NCBI RefSeq assembly: GCF_008065375.1
Contig: NZ_VJYI01000014.1
Coordinates: 186,001 to 250,000 of the forward strand
Source: Nonomuraea sp. SYSU D8015
GTDB lineage: Bacteria > Actinomycetota > Actinomycetes > Streptosporangiales > Streptosporangiaceae
DNA length: 64,000 bases
Direction: 5' to 3'
The notes below the pieces were generated by a model. That model was not told the DNA's origin, did no database searches, and was given only the letters and a program-made list of their open reading frames with translations. This document shows positions 56,467 to 64,000 of this stretch, in pieces. Numbering within the stretch: the stretch's first letter is position 1; every line of letters starts with the position of its first letter. Both the position numbers and the translations under genes were made by a program.

Positions 56467-57195
56467 GAGAAACCTCTTGGCTGGGGGATCACACCGCTGA
56501 GCATTCCACGACCGGGAGGACCGCGTACCTGCACGCTACTGAGCCGACCGATCGCATCAGTCAGGCTATTGTTCATGACGACACGGATACCTCTCGACGA
56601 GGCGTAAAAGTAACCCTCTCGGGACGCGCGAAACCCGGCCACTGATCGTGCAATTGGGTGCGTTTGGTCCGAGTGAGCCCCCGTCACCCTCAAGCTATCC
56701 CCGGTTGCCGCTCATCGGCTTGGTGATATCGAAGACGAACCAGCCCGGTTGAGCTCGGGGTCGGGCGGCAGTGCAGCGCTTGATCATGGCCATGCGTTTG
56801 CCCCATACCCCCCCACCCGCTGGTCTATCGGGCCACGGCGATGACCTGCAGGTTCTTCCCCCGTGGCCACGGAGCTGAGCGCCCGACCGGAGGCCGGGGG
56901 CGGCGGCGACCCAGGCATCGCAGATCCTGCGTCGTATCCCAAGCCTGCCGCCGCGCACGACGGCCCGTAGTTCCGCCAGAGAAGCTGGCGTCATCAGGAC
57001 ACGGTTCCGCCTCCGGTTCGTCTGTGCAAGTCGCTCCGCGCCGGGTTGGACGCGACCAGCTTCGTCTGACACGCACTCCGCGAATCCGCGGGGACGTGAA
57101 CCCGGGTGCCCAGCGCCGGGAGGAGAACTCTGCGTACTTCATGAAGCAGGATGGCCGCACCTCCCGATCCGAGCGAGCCGCGTACTATGCCAGGA
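56467..57195. other. Gene-poor region after the cyclase cassette
   Basis: No gene is supported in 729 bp. A minus-strand frame ending near 56695 closes with RAQPGWFVFDITKPMSGNRG, protein-like but unknown; it may be a remnant. A C-tract (ACCCCCCCACCC) lies near 56808. The effector gene promoter must lie at the left edge. Confidence 0.4.
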
Positions 57196-58245
57196 TCAGC
57201 TCGCGGCGCGGTCGCCGAGCGGGCGGCGGCGCAATGCGGGGTCGGTCAGGGGCACGGGGCTCCAGAGGCCGACAGGGTGGTAGACGTTGGTGCCGGGCGG
57301 CACGAGCTCGTCGATCCGGTCGAGCACGGTGTCGTCGAGCACCAGCGAGGCGCCCTTCAGCAAGCCATCCAGCTGCTCCATCGTGCGCGGGCCGAGGATG
57401 ACCGAGGTGACCGCCGGGTGTGACGCGGCGAAGGCGACGGCCAGCGCCGGCAGGGTGCAGCCGAGCTCGTCCGCCAGTTTCACCAGTTCCTCAACGATCT
57501 CCAGCTTGGCGGCGTTGACCGGGATAGACGGGTCGAACCGTTCTGGCGCGCGCGCGGCGCGGCCCCGCGACATGTCGACCTGCTGCCCCTTGCGGTAGCG
57601 GCCGGTCAGGAACCCCCAGCCCAGCGGGCTGTAGGTGAGCACGCCCATGCCGAGCCGCTGCGCCGTGGGAAGGACATCGCCCTCGATGCCGCGGGCCAGG
57701 ATGTTGTACGGCGGCTGCTCGGTGCGGAACCGGTACAAACCGCGCTGCCGGGCCACGTGGTAGGCCTCGACCGTCTCGTGCGCCGGGAAAGCCGAGCTGC
57801 CGAAGGCCCGGATCTTGCCCTGCCGTACCAGATCGGTCAGTGCGGAGAGGGTCTCCTCGATGTCGGTCCGGTGGTCGGGGCGGTGGATCTGGTAGAGGTC
57901 GATCCAGTCAGTGCGCAGCCGCTTGAGACTCGCCTCGACCTCGCGCATGATCCAACGCCGCGAGTTGCCGCTGCGGTTGGGCCCCTCTCCCATCTGGAAG
58001 TGCACCTTCGTCGCCAGCACCACCTCGTCTCGCCGGCCCTGCAGCGCCTTGCCCACGATCTCCTCGGATTCGCCCGCCGAGTACATGTCAGCGGTGTCGA
58101 CGAAATTGATCCCGTGGTCGAGGGCGGTGTGGATGATGCGGATGCTGTCATCGTGGTCGGGGTTGCCGGCCGAGCCGAACATCATGGTGCCGAGGCAGTA
58201 GGTGCTGACCTCGATACCAGTGCCGCCGAGGATGCGATATCTCAT
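57196..58245 (-). CDS. Aldo/keto reductase
   Basis: The 349-residue protein fits the AKR TIM barrel: GTGIEVSTYCLGTMMFG, FVDTADMYSAGESE with Asp and Tyr, VVLATKVHF with Lys and LYQIHRPDH with His, completing the Asp-Tyr-Lys-His tetrad. GVLTYSPLGWGFLTGRY and the cofactor loop VILGPRTMEQLDG complete the fold. It should reduce aldehydes or ketones with NADPH. The start lies only about 3 bp after the predicted transcription start of a MerR-type promoter, so the message is nearly leaderless. A MerR regulator diverges from it. Confidence 0.93.
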   Translation of the reverse strand: MRYRILGGTGIEVSTYCLGTMMFGSAGNPDHDDSIRIIHTALDHGINFVDTADMYSAGESEEIVGKALQGRRDEVVLATKVHFQMGEGPNRSGNSRRWIMREVEASLKRLRTDWIDLYQIHRPDHRTDIEETLSALTDLVRQGKIRAFGSSAFPAHETVEAYHVARQRGLYRFRTEQPPYNILARGIEGDVLPTAQRLGMGVLTYSPLGWGFLTGRYRKGQQVDMSRGRAARAPERFDPSIPVNAAKLEIVEELVKLADELGCTLPALAVAFAASHPAVTSVILGPRTMEQLDGLLKGASLVLDDTVLDRIDELVPPGTNVYHPVGLWSPVPLTDPALRRRPLGDRAAS

Positions 58246-58253
58246 ACTTCGGA

Positions 58254-58284
58254 ACCGTAGAATCTAGAGCCGACTCTAGGTCAA
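58254..58284 (-). promoter_or_regulatory. MerR-type promoter of the aldo/keto reductase gene
   Basis: Reading on the minus strand: TTGACC (-35), 19-bp spacer, TACGGT (-10). The dyad CTAGAG-CCGA-CTCTAG fills the spacer (58264-58279). The overlong 19-bp spacer with a central dyad is the hallmark of promoters activated by MerR-family DNA distortion. Confidence 0.75.
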
Positions 58285-58294
58285 ACTGAGCCAC

Positions 58295-58690
58295 ATGTCG
58301 GGTTTGAGCATCGGCCAGGTCGCCGAGCGCACCGGGCTCAGCGTGCACACACTCCGGTTCTACGAGCGGGAGGGGCTGCTGGCCAAGCCGGTACGGCGGG
58401 GAACCGCAGGGCACCGGGTCTACAGCGAGGGTGATGTCGACTGGCTGGGCGTTTGCATCCGGCTGCGGGCCTCCGGCATGCCCTTGACCGACATCCGGCG
58501 CTACACCGAGCTCGTCAGGGCGGGCCAAGGTAACGAGGTGGAACGGCTGCAGGTGTTGCGCGAACATCGGGAACGGGTGCTCGCCCAGATGCATGAACTC
58601 AACGAGTGCCTCAAGCTGATCACCCACAAGGTGGCCGTCTACGAGGGGCGTCTGGGTTTGCGGGACAACGTCACAGATTGTGCGCCCTAA
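58295..58690 (+). CDS. MerR-family transcriptional activator
   Basis: The 131-residue protein has a MerR winged helix (LSIGQVAERTGLSVHTLRFY, EREGLLAKPVRRGTAGHRVY), the typical DVDWLGVCIRLRASGMPLTD and a C-terminal coiled coil (HRERVLAQMHELNECLKLIT). Only one Cys (NECLK) lies near the C-terminal end, so metal or Fe-S sensing as in CueR/SoxR is unlikely. Small-molecule or aldehyde sensing is more plausible. It diverges from the aldo/keto reductase and should activate it through the 19-bp-spacer promoter. Confidence 0.92.
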   Translation: MSGLSIGQVAERTGLSVHTLRFYEREGLLAKPVRRGTAGHRVYSEGDVDWLGVCIRLRASGMPLTDIRRYTELVRAGQGNEVERLQVLREHRERVLAQMHELNECLKLITHKVAVYEGRLGLRDNVTDCAP

Positions 58691-59134
58691 ATTGCTTCGA
58701 TAGAACTCCCAATGGTGGAGGGTGCGGACGGTGACTCCCACGCGCGATGCCGCCGCCCCGATCCGGCCGCTTCGAGGTTGCGTGCCTCGGCGCTGTCGGG
58801 GTGGAACGGAAGAGCGAGCCCAGCCCCACCATGGCCGAGATGGCCCGCAAGATCACCGTAGCCCTCGACGCCGCCTGATGGGATGTCAGCCTCGTGTCAC
58901 AGGGTCCGCCTCGAACCCCTGTGACACGACGGCGTGCGAACGAACAACGGTGACGGGACGGCCGATTCACGCGGCCGGGGTTCGGCTCTGCGATCAGGGT
59001 CCGGCCGAAAATCGTTTGCCTCGCGTGGTGGGCTCGGGGAATGTGGTGTCCATGAGGCTCTGACGGACAGCACCGCTATTTCGAGATGCCACGGCGCTCA
59101 CTTGCCGCCGTGATGCCGCATACCCACATCCTGT
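58691..59134. other. Gene-poor region with a possible XRE remnant
   Basis: No intact gene is seen. A plus-strand frame ending at 58879 reads GVERKSEPSPTMAEMARKIT and VALDAA, which resembles the last helix of an XRE helix-turn-helix (E..K.EPS..T...IA.ALD). The rest of that gene is absent. Confidence 0.35.
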
Positions 59135-59503
59135 TCAGCGAAGAGAGCGTCTTCGTCCCAGCAACACTTCCTGCCTCCGGCCGCTGCGGCCACGGTCACC
59201 GTGTTCACCTCCCCTACGAGCTGGATCGAGTCCGATGCCGTCGCGCAGTGCCGTCAGGTGGCCGCCTCGACGGCATGATGCACGTCGCCACCATGCCCGA
59301 CCTGCACCCCGGCAAGGGCGCCCCATCGGCGCCGCCATGACGTCGACCGTCCCGTACCCGTTCCTGGTGGGCTCCGGCAGGACCCGCCAGCCGTGGGCAT
59401 CGTCGCTGATGCGCCGCTTGGCCACCAGCTTGCCGCCTTCATCGACCAGGGCGACGTCAGGGTGATGCCTTTCGCTCCAGTCGATTCCGCATGTCACCGT
59501 CAC
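59135..59503 (-). pseudogene. IS110-family transposase, N-terminal remnant
   Basis: The frame starts TVTCGIDWSERHHPDVALVD and continues EGGKLVAKRRISDDAHGWRV, matching the DEDD-type N-terminus of IS110 transposases (GIDW.E..HDVALVD..G.L...RI.DD..G). After about 45 residues similarity fades into other frames, and the remaining catalytic residues and the C-terminal Ser domain are missing. It is a decayed insertion sequence. Confidence 0.65.
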
Positions 59504-59859
59504 CAGCGCCTCTTTCGTTCGTCATCGGCCCAGGTGAGCCACGCAGGGGCACGCCACGCCCTAACGAGAGAGCTCGACGGCTCGACATCCGATCAGCAGT
59601 TCGTGGCCCCGGCCCGCCGCAGGTCCGCGTTCCGCGCAAGGGCCCGAGCGCCCGGGTGAATACGAGCGGTGTCTCCTGCGGCTGGCTCACGCCACGGCTT
59701 GACGAAAGAAGCGGTCTGGCAGGTGACGCGCGACTCTGTGTTGCCGTCAGCGTCTGCCGGTGCGATGCCGGGCCGTGCTCCGGACGCACGGAGGCCCCGA
59801 TCACCCGATCCAGCTTCCGCCCCGCCTGGTGAGGGCGGGGTGCGGTGAGGGTGTGGTGT
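59504..59859. other. Region with no recognisable gene
   Basis: Frames here are Arg/Pro/Ser-rich, inconsistent with any family I know. It probably represents IS remnants and the 3' region of the Gfo/Idh/MocA gene. No terminator stem stands out. Confidence 0.4.
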
Positions 59860-61092
59860 TCAGGGGAGCCGTTGTTCAAGGGTGATGATCTTGCCGTGGA
59901 GGCGGGATTCTTCAGCGGCCCAGGCGAGCAGGTGGCTGTGCAGGCTCTCGGACGGTGAGGAGAGGATCGGGGTGCGGTCTCGCGTGGCGACCGCGGTCAG
60001 GAACGCCTCGACCAGCGCCTCGTCACCGCCCCCGTGCCCGCCCCTGGCTGTGGCGTCGCCCGTGGGGCGGGTTTCGAGGGTCTCGGAGCGGCCGGTCAGG
60101 AAGTCGTGGACGGTCAGGCGGTCGCCGTCGCCGTCGATGGACCCGTGGGTGCCGAAGACACGGGTCTGCCGGTGCAGCGCCGGGGTGAAGCCGGTCATGG
60201 TGAACGACGCGGTCGTGCCGCCTTCGAACTCCATGTTCACCACCTGGTGGTCCACCACGTCGTTGTCGCACGCGTACACGCACCTGCCGTAGGGGCCGGT
60301 CCTGAGCGCCGCCAGCACGCCCTCCTCCGAGACGTCGTCCGTGAGCACCGACAAGGGCCACTCCGCCCGCCCTGCCAGCGGCAGGTAGATGCGCTTGGCC
60401 GAGTACGGGCAGCCCGGCTCCACGGTGCAGTCCAGGCAGCGGTCGGCGGCGCCGGAGGGCCGGTTCTCGGGGCGGAAGTGGTGGAGGCCGCCGAAGGACG
60501 ACACGCGGGTGACCTGCCTGCCGGTCAGGTGTGCCAGCCAGTCGAGGTCGTGGCAGGACTTGGCGAGCAGCATGAACGTCGACTCGTCCGTACGCCGCCA
60601 GTTGCCCCGCACGTACGAGTGCGCCTGGTGCCACCAGCCGACCGGCTCCAGGTGCTGGATGCTGACGATCTCGCCGATCCGTCCGCCGTCGAGCAGCGCC
60701 TTCAGCGTCCGCGTGTACGGCGTGTAGCGCAGCACGTGGCAGACGGCGAAGATCGCGTCCGGCGACCGCTCGGCGGCCGCAACGATCGAGCGGCAGTCGT
60801 CCTCCGAGACCGCCATCGGCTTTTCCAGCAGGATGTCGTAGCCGAGCTCGGCGAAGCGCACCGCGGGCTCGACGTGGTCGCGGTCCTGGGTGGCGATGAT
60901 GACCGCGTCGGCCTGCCGGGGCAGCGCGGCCAGCTCCCGCCAGTCGGCGTAGTGCCGCGCTCCGGGGAATCGCGTGCGGCGGCTGTCCAGCGGGTCGGCC
61001 ACCGCGATCACGCGTGCCGTTCCGGTCGCGACGGCGTGGCGGGCGTAGGTGGTGCCCCGCGAGCCTGCGCCGACGACGGCGAGCGTGATCAT
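59860..61092 (-). CDS. Gfo/Idh/MocA-family oxidoreductase
   Basis: The 410-residue protein has an N-terminal Rossmann fold (LAVVGAGSRGTTYARHAVAT), VIAVADPLDSRRTRF, AVIIATQDRDHVEPAVRFAE, and LEKPMAVSEDD with the conserved Lys of the EKP motif. The C-terminal alpha/beta domain includes ESTFMLLAKSCHDLDWLAHL with the catalytic His region. An unusual inserted Cys cluster (RCLDCTVEPGCPYSAKR, three Cys plus a later RCVYACDND) may bind metal. The family oxidises or epimerises sugars and inositols with NAD(P). A LacI-like operator lies 16 bp upstream. Confidence 0.9.
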   Translation of the reverse strand: MITLAVVGAGSRGTTYARHAVATGTARVIAVADPLDSRRTRFPGARHYADWRELAALPRQADAVIIATQDRDHVEPAVRFAELGYDILLEKPMAVSEDDCRSIVAAAERSPDAIFAVCHVLRYTPYTRTLKALLDGGRIGEIVSIQHLEPVGWWHQAHSYVRGNWRRTDESTFMLLAKSCHDLDWLAHLTGRQVTRVSSFGGLHHFRPENRPSGAADRCLDCTVEPGCPYSAKRIYLPLAGRAEWPLSVLTDDVSEEGVLAALRTGPYGRCVYACDNDVVDHQVVNMEFEGGTTASFTMTGFTPALHRQTRVFGTHGSIDGDGDRLTVHDFLTGRSETLETRPTGDATARGGHGGGDEALVEAFLTAVATRDRTPILSSPSESLHSHLLAWAAEESRLHGKIITLEQRLP

Positions 61093-61107
61093 GATACCTC
61101 CACTTAT

Positions 61108-61120
61108 GTAATCGGTTTAC
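61108..61120. promoter_or_regulatory. LacI-type operator upstream of the dehydrogenase
   Basis: GTAATCGGTTTAC has GTAA/TTAC arms around a CG-containing centre, the form of LacI/GalR-family operators. No LacI gene is in the window, so the regulator is encoded elsewhere or just acts in trans. Confidence 0.5.
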
Positions 61121-61366
61121 GTATGTCGGCCGATGTTAAGGCGTCCAAGGATCCGGCGTTCACGCCCGGCGCCGGAGCAGATCTGATGGCGTCACGGCGT
61201 CAGGTACCGCCGGACGCGAGGAAACGGCGTCTTGAGGAGACTCGAAGCCTGCGGAGGTGGTAACTCGAGCGGGGTCCTCGGCCTTCAGCCGCGTTCTGCG
61301 CCGCCGCCTCTTCGGCCCGGCCCGTGCGTTGGGAGAGCTCTGGGCGGCAGGGAGGTCCCAGGGTTT

Positions 61367-61888
61367 CTAGAGGGCCCGGCAGGACTCCAGGAGGACGGCT
61401 CTGACCTGCTCCTCCGGGAGGTCCATCGTCTTGACCGCGCCCCACTGCAACGCTCCGAGCAGGGCCCAGCTCCTGAGCCTGATCGCGGGATCGGGATCGT
61501 CGCCCACCAGCTTGGCGTAAATCTCGTCCCGGAACGTCCTGATCGTCGCGCGCTCGGAGTCCGGCGAGACGGAATCGTCGCCTGCCAGGTCCTCCATGAA
61601 CAAGCGGATCACCGAGCGGTACCGCACGGCGAACTCGACCAGCGCGTCCACGAACTCCTGCCGGCTCGCGTAGTCGGTGCCGAGCAGCCCGAGCATCTCG
61701 CCGGCCGCCGGGGACAGCAGCTCCGAGGCCAGGCGGCCCTTCGGGTGGAAGTGGTAGGCGACGGCGGTCTTGGTCAGGCCGACGGCGGCGGCGATGTCGG
61801 CCAGGGAGGTGGCCGCGTAGCCGCGCTCGGCGAACAGCTCCCTGGCCGCCGCCAGGATCCGGGTGCGGGTGTCGTCGGCTGTGGTCAT
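61367..61888 (-). CDS. TetR-family repressor of the MMPL gene
   Basis: The 173-residue protein has a clear TetR domain (TRTRILAAARELFAERGYAA, TSLADIAAAVGLTKTAVAYH, FHPKGRLASELL) and a short ligand domain (FVDALVEFAVRYRSVIRLFM). It diverges from the MMPL transporter gene across a perfect 22-bp palindrome. Drug or lipid sensing is typical of such pairs. The protein is slightly short (usual 190-210) but complete. Confidence 0.9.
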   Translation of the reverse strand: MTTADDTRTRILAAARELFAERGYAATSLADIAAAVGLTKTAVAYHFHPKGRLASELLSPAAGEMLGLLGTDYASRQEFVDALVEFAVRYRSVIRLFMEDLAGDDSVSPDSERATIRTFRDEIYAKLVGDDPDPAIRLRSWALLGALQWGAVKTMDLPEEQVRAVLLESCRAL

Positions 61889-61942
61889 CGTCTCATTTTC
61901 CCGACGGATGCGGTTTTTCGTAACATACCCGCCCTACCGTAT

Positions 61943-61964
61943 GTCCTGTACGACCGTACAGGAC
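61943..61964. promoter_or_regulatory. Perfect TetR operator before the MMPL gene
   Basis: Ten-base arms GTCCTGTACG and CGTACAGGAC surround an AC centre with no mismatch, the strongest dyad in the window. It sits in the 99-bp divergent gap between the TetR and MMPL genes, 24 bp before the MMPL start. Confidence 0.8.
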
Positions 61965-61987
61965 GGTCGTCGAGTGGGGGCGGGGCG

Positions 61988-64000
61988 ATGACGCGGTTGC
62001 TGGGACGGCTGGGCGGCTGGTGCGCGCGGCACGGGAAGATCGTACTGCTGTTATGGGCGATCGTGGCCGCCGGGACGATGGGCTCCAGCCTCGCGTTCAG
62101 CAGCCCCACCAGCAACGACGCGAGCATCCCCGGCACCGACGCGCAACGCGCGCACGACCTCATGAAGGAGGGCTTCGGGCCGGGCTACGGCCAGGGCGGC
62201 ACGGTGCAGCTGCTGCTCTACTCCGCCGACGGGCCCCTCATCGAGGAGAAGCGCAAGCAGGCCGTCGAGGACTCGATCGACCGCATCCGTACGATGCCGC
62301 ACGTCGTCCAGGTGGACACGCCTTACCGCAGGGGCGGCCTCGCCTCCAACCTGCAGATCGGGCTCATCACGATCCGCATGCAGGGCCACGACCCCGACAA
62401 GCTCGCCGAGACCACCCAGGCCCTGTCGAAGGCCGCGGACCCGGCGCGGGCCGCCGGACTGGAGGTCGTGCCGGCCGACGGCTCCACCCCCGCCGACAAG
62501 GAGATCAAGACCGGACCCAGTGAGATCATCGGCGTGGTCTGCGCGCTGCTGGTGCTGGTGTTCGCGTTCGGGACGCTGGTGGCCGCGATGATTCCGATCT
62601 TCGCGGCGCTGGTCAGCGTGGCGACGGGGCTCGGCGTGATCGGGCTGCTCGGGTGGGTCGTGGACATGCCGAAGCAGGCCGGGATCATGGCCACGATGAT
62701 CGGCCTCGGCGTGGGCATCGACTACGCGTTGTTCCTGCTGTCGCGCCACCGCCGGCTGCTGGCCCAGGGCGTGCCGGTCGTGGAGTCCGTACGGCGCACC
62801 GTGGCGAGCTCGGGCGGCGCGGTCGTCTTCGCAGGCGGCACGGTGATCATCGCGTTGAGCGCGTTGATGCTGGCCGGCTTCCCCCTGCTGGCCACGCTCG
62901 GCTGGGTCACCGGCATCTCCGTCGTCGCCGCCGTGCTGACCTCGATCACACTCGTCCCGGCCCTGCTGGGACTGCTCGGGCACCGGGTCAACGCCCTCAA
63001 GATCTTCAGGACCTCCGCCTCCTCCGGCGCCGGCTGGGCCGGGCTGGGGGCGTGGGTGGCGGGCCGTCCCTGGCGCGTGCTGATCGCCAGCGTGGTCGTG
63101 CTGGGCGCGCTGGCCGCCCCCGCGCTCGCGCTGAAGATCGGCCCGCTCGACGAGGGGTACGGCGCCCAGGGCTCCGACTCGAGGCGCGCGTACGAGCTGA
63201 TGGCCACCGGCTTCGGCCCCGGCGCGAACGGGCCGCTCATCGTGGTCGCCGAGCTGTCCGCGAAGGCCGCGGGCGCCGGGGACCCGGCCGTGAAGCGGCT
63301 CGCCGACGCGGTGAAGGACGTCGACGGCGTCGCCCACGTGGCCGATCCCAAGGTCAACGCCTCCGGCCGCTCGGTCCTGTTGCAGACCGTCACCGAGTAC
63401 GCCCCCAGCGACAGCCGGGCCGCCGGCGTCGTCAGGGACATCAGAGCGATCTCGCTGCCCGGCGTCGACGTGCACGTCGGCGGCAAGGTCGCGGGGATGA
63501 CCGACGCCGGGGACCGCATGGCCGAGCGCACCCCGCTCGTCATCGCCGTGGTCGTGCTGCTCAGCGCCCTGCTCCTGCTGCTCGCCTTCCGCGCGCCGGT
63601 CGTCGCGGTCAAGGCCGCGGTGATGAACCTGGTCTCGCTCGGCGCCGCGTTCGGCGCCCTGGCGCTGGTGTTCTCGATCGGGCTGGGCAGCGGCCTGGTG
63701 GGCATGGATCCGCCGGCGAACTCCTCGTTCCTGCAGACGCTGTTCTTCACGGTGCCGATCGAGAGCTACGTGCCGCTGATGTTGTTCGCGGTGCTGTTCG
63801 GGCTGTCGATGGACTACGAGGTGTTCCTGCTGACGGCGGTGCGGCAGGCGTACGCCCGGCACGGGGACAACGCCCGGTCGGTGGCGGAGGGGCTCGGCTC
63901 GACCGGGCGGGTCATCACGTCCGCCGCGTTGATCATGGTGGCCGTCTTCGTGGCGTTCATCGCGTACCCGGACGCGATGGTCAAGACGTTCGGCGTGGGG
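61988..64000 (+). CDS. MMPL/RND-family membrane transporter, 5' part
   Basis: The gene starts at ATG 61988 and runs off the window; 671 codons are visible. The first helix (GKIVLLLWAIVAAGTMGSS) is followed by a large extracytoplasmic loop, a helix bundle with the signature GVGIDYALFLLSRHR (RND proton-relay Asp region), a second loop and a second bundle with GLSMDYEVFLLTAVRQAY. This duplicated arrangement is that of MmpL/actinobacterial lipid or drug exporters. The TetR gene and perfect operator upstream suggest inducible export. The missing end is probably 50-100 residues. Confidence 0.92.
   Translation, partial: MTRLLGRLGGWCARHGKIVLLLWAIVAAGTMGSSLAFSSPTSNDASIPGTDAQRAHDLMKEGFGPGYGQGGTVQLLLYSADGPLIEEKRKQAVEDSIDRIRTMPHVVQVDTPYRRGGLASNLQIGLITIRMQGHDPDKLAETTQALSKAADPARAAGLEVVPADGSTPADKEIKTGPSEIIGVVCALLVLVFAFGTLVAAMIPIFAALVSVATGLGVIGLLGWVVDMPKQAGIMATMIGLGVGIDYALFLLSRHRRLLAQGVPVVESVRRTVASSGGAVVFAGGTVIIALSALMLAGFPLLATLGWVTGISVVAAVLTSITLVPALLGLLGHRVNALKIFRTSASSGAGWAGLGAWVAGRPWRVLIASVVVLGALAAPALALKIGPLDEGYGAQGSDSRRAYELMATGFGPGANGPLIVVAELSAKAAGAGDPAVKRLADAVKDVDGVAHVADPKVNASGRSVLLQTVTEYAPSDSRAAGVVRDIRAISLPGVDVHVGGKVAGMTDAGDRMAERTPLVIAVVVLLSALLLLLAFRAPVVAVKAAVMNLVSLGAAFGALALVFSIGLGSGLVGMDPPANSSFLQTLFFTVPIESYVPLMLFAVLFGLSMDYEVFLLTAVRQAYARHGDNARSVAEGLGSTGRVITSAALIMVAVFVAFIAYPDAMVKTFGVG

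Noticed and set aside
1..64000. CRISPR arrays, rRNA genes or a replication origin
   Set aside because: The tandem repeats found are 12-24 bp without unique spacers, no rRNA signature was seen, and no DnaA-box cluster or dnaA/parA genes are present.

Overview
The window is very GC-rich, with strongly G/C-biased third codon positions, many GTG starts and Streptosporangiales/Streptomycetales-type gene families (DUF397, DUF35, LLM flavin enzymes, UTRA-GntR, CHAP and tandem-domain lipoproteins). It is most likely chromosome of a filamentous actinomycete, Nonomuraea-like by general resemblance; the genus is an inference. There is no rRNA, no CRISPR array and no complete tRNA.

Layout. (1) 0-15 kb is ordinary accessory chromosome: an M20 peptidase tail, decayed TetR and DUF4386-like fragments, a ROK regulator diverging from an MFS transporter over a twin operator, RidA/TetR, a methyltransferase, a tightly overlapping operon (secreted alpha/beta hydrolase, acyltransferase, histidine kinase, LuxR response regulator), an FAD oxidoreductase, and a DUF4267/TetR pair. 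(2) 11-18.7 kb is a scrapyard: gene fragments, a broken serine recombinase, a cassette of small overlapping genes beside a UTRA-GntR regulator, dispersed repeats and hairpin-rich DNA. (3) 18.7-45.7 kb is a large catabolic region: two LLM flavin enzymes, two acyl-CoA synthetases, an ADP-forming acyl-CoA ligase, a two-subunit acyl-CoA dehydrogenase, a P450, a DUF35 OB-fold protein, a VOC protein, SDRs, a cyclase, an isochorismatase-like protein and hydrolases. It also holds a membrane Ser/Thr kinase and a CHAP/lipoprotein pair. At least four of its promoters carry related CCAAGC...GCTTGG dyads, which suggests one regulon. The pathway fits activation, dehydrogenation and thioester handling of an unknown acyl or cyclic substrate.

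(4) 45.7-47.9 kb is a junction: a 3' tRNA-Arg fragment (probable att scar) followed by remnants of NlpC/P60, tyrosine recombinase and DsbA/FrnE genes around an intact-looking nucleotidyltransferase gene. (5) 47.9-51.1 kb encodes an ABC ATPase and an unusual single reading frame that joins an ABC-2 permease to a secreted tripeptidyl-aminopeptidase-like hydrolase. (6) 51.5-56.5 kb is the most interesting part: a Crp/Fnr regulator, a class III nucleotidyl cyclase-like protein, a STAND-like ATPase, a coiled-coil protein and, convergently, a Pycsar-type transmembrane effector. The cyclase C-terminus and the ATPase N-terminus share a 30-residue Gly-rich strand motif, as expected of an amyloid-type signalling pair. 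This looks like a cyclic-nucleotide immune cassette with more parts than the known two-gene Pycsar systems. (7) 57-64 kb holds an aldo/keto reductase under a textbook 19-bp-spacer MerR promoter, an IS110 fragment, a Gfo/Idh/MocA dehydrogenase with a LacI-like operator, and a TetR repressor diverging from an MMPL transporter across a perfect 22-bp palindrome.

Functions come from motif recognition by eye; no database search was possible.
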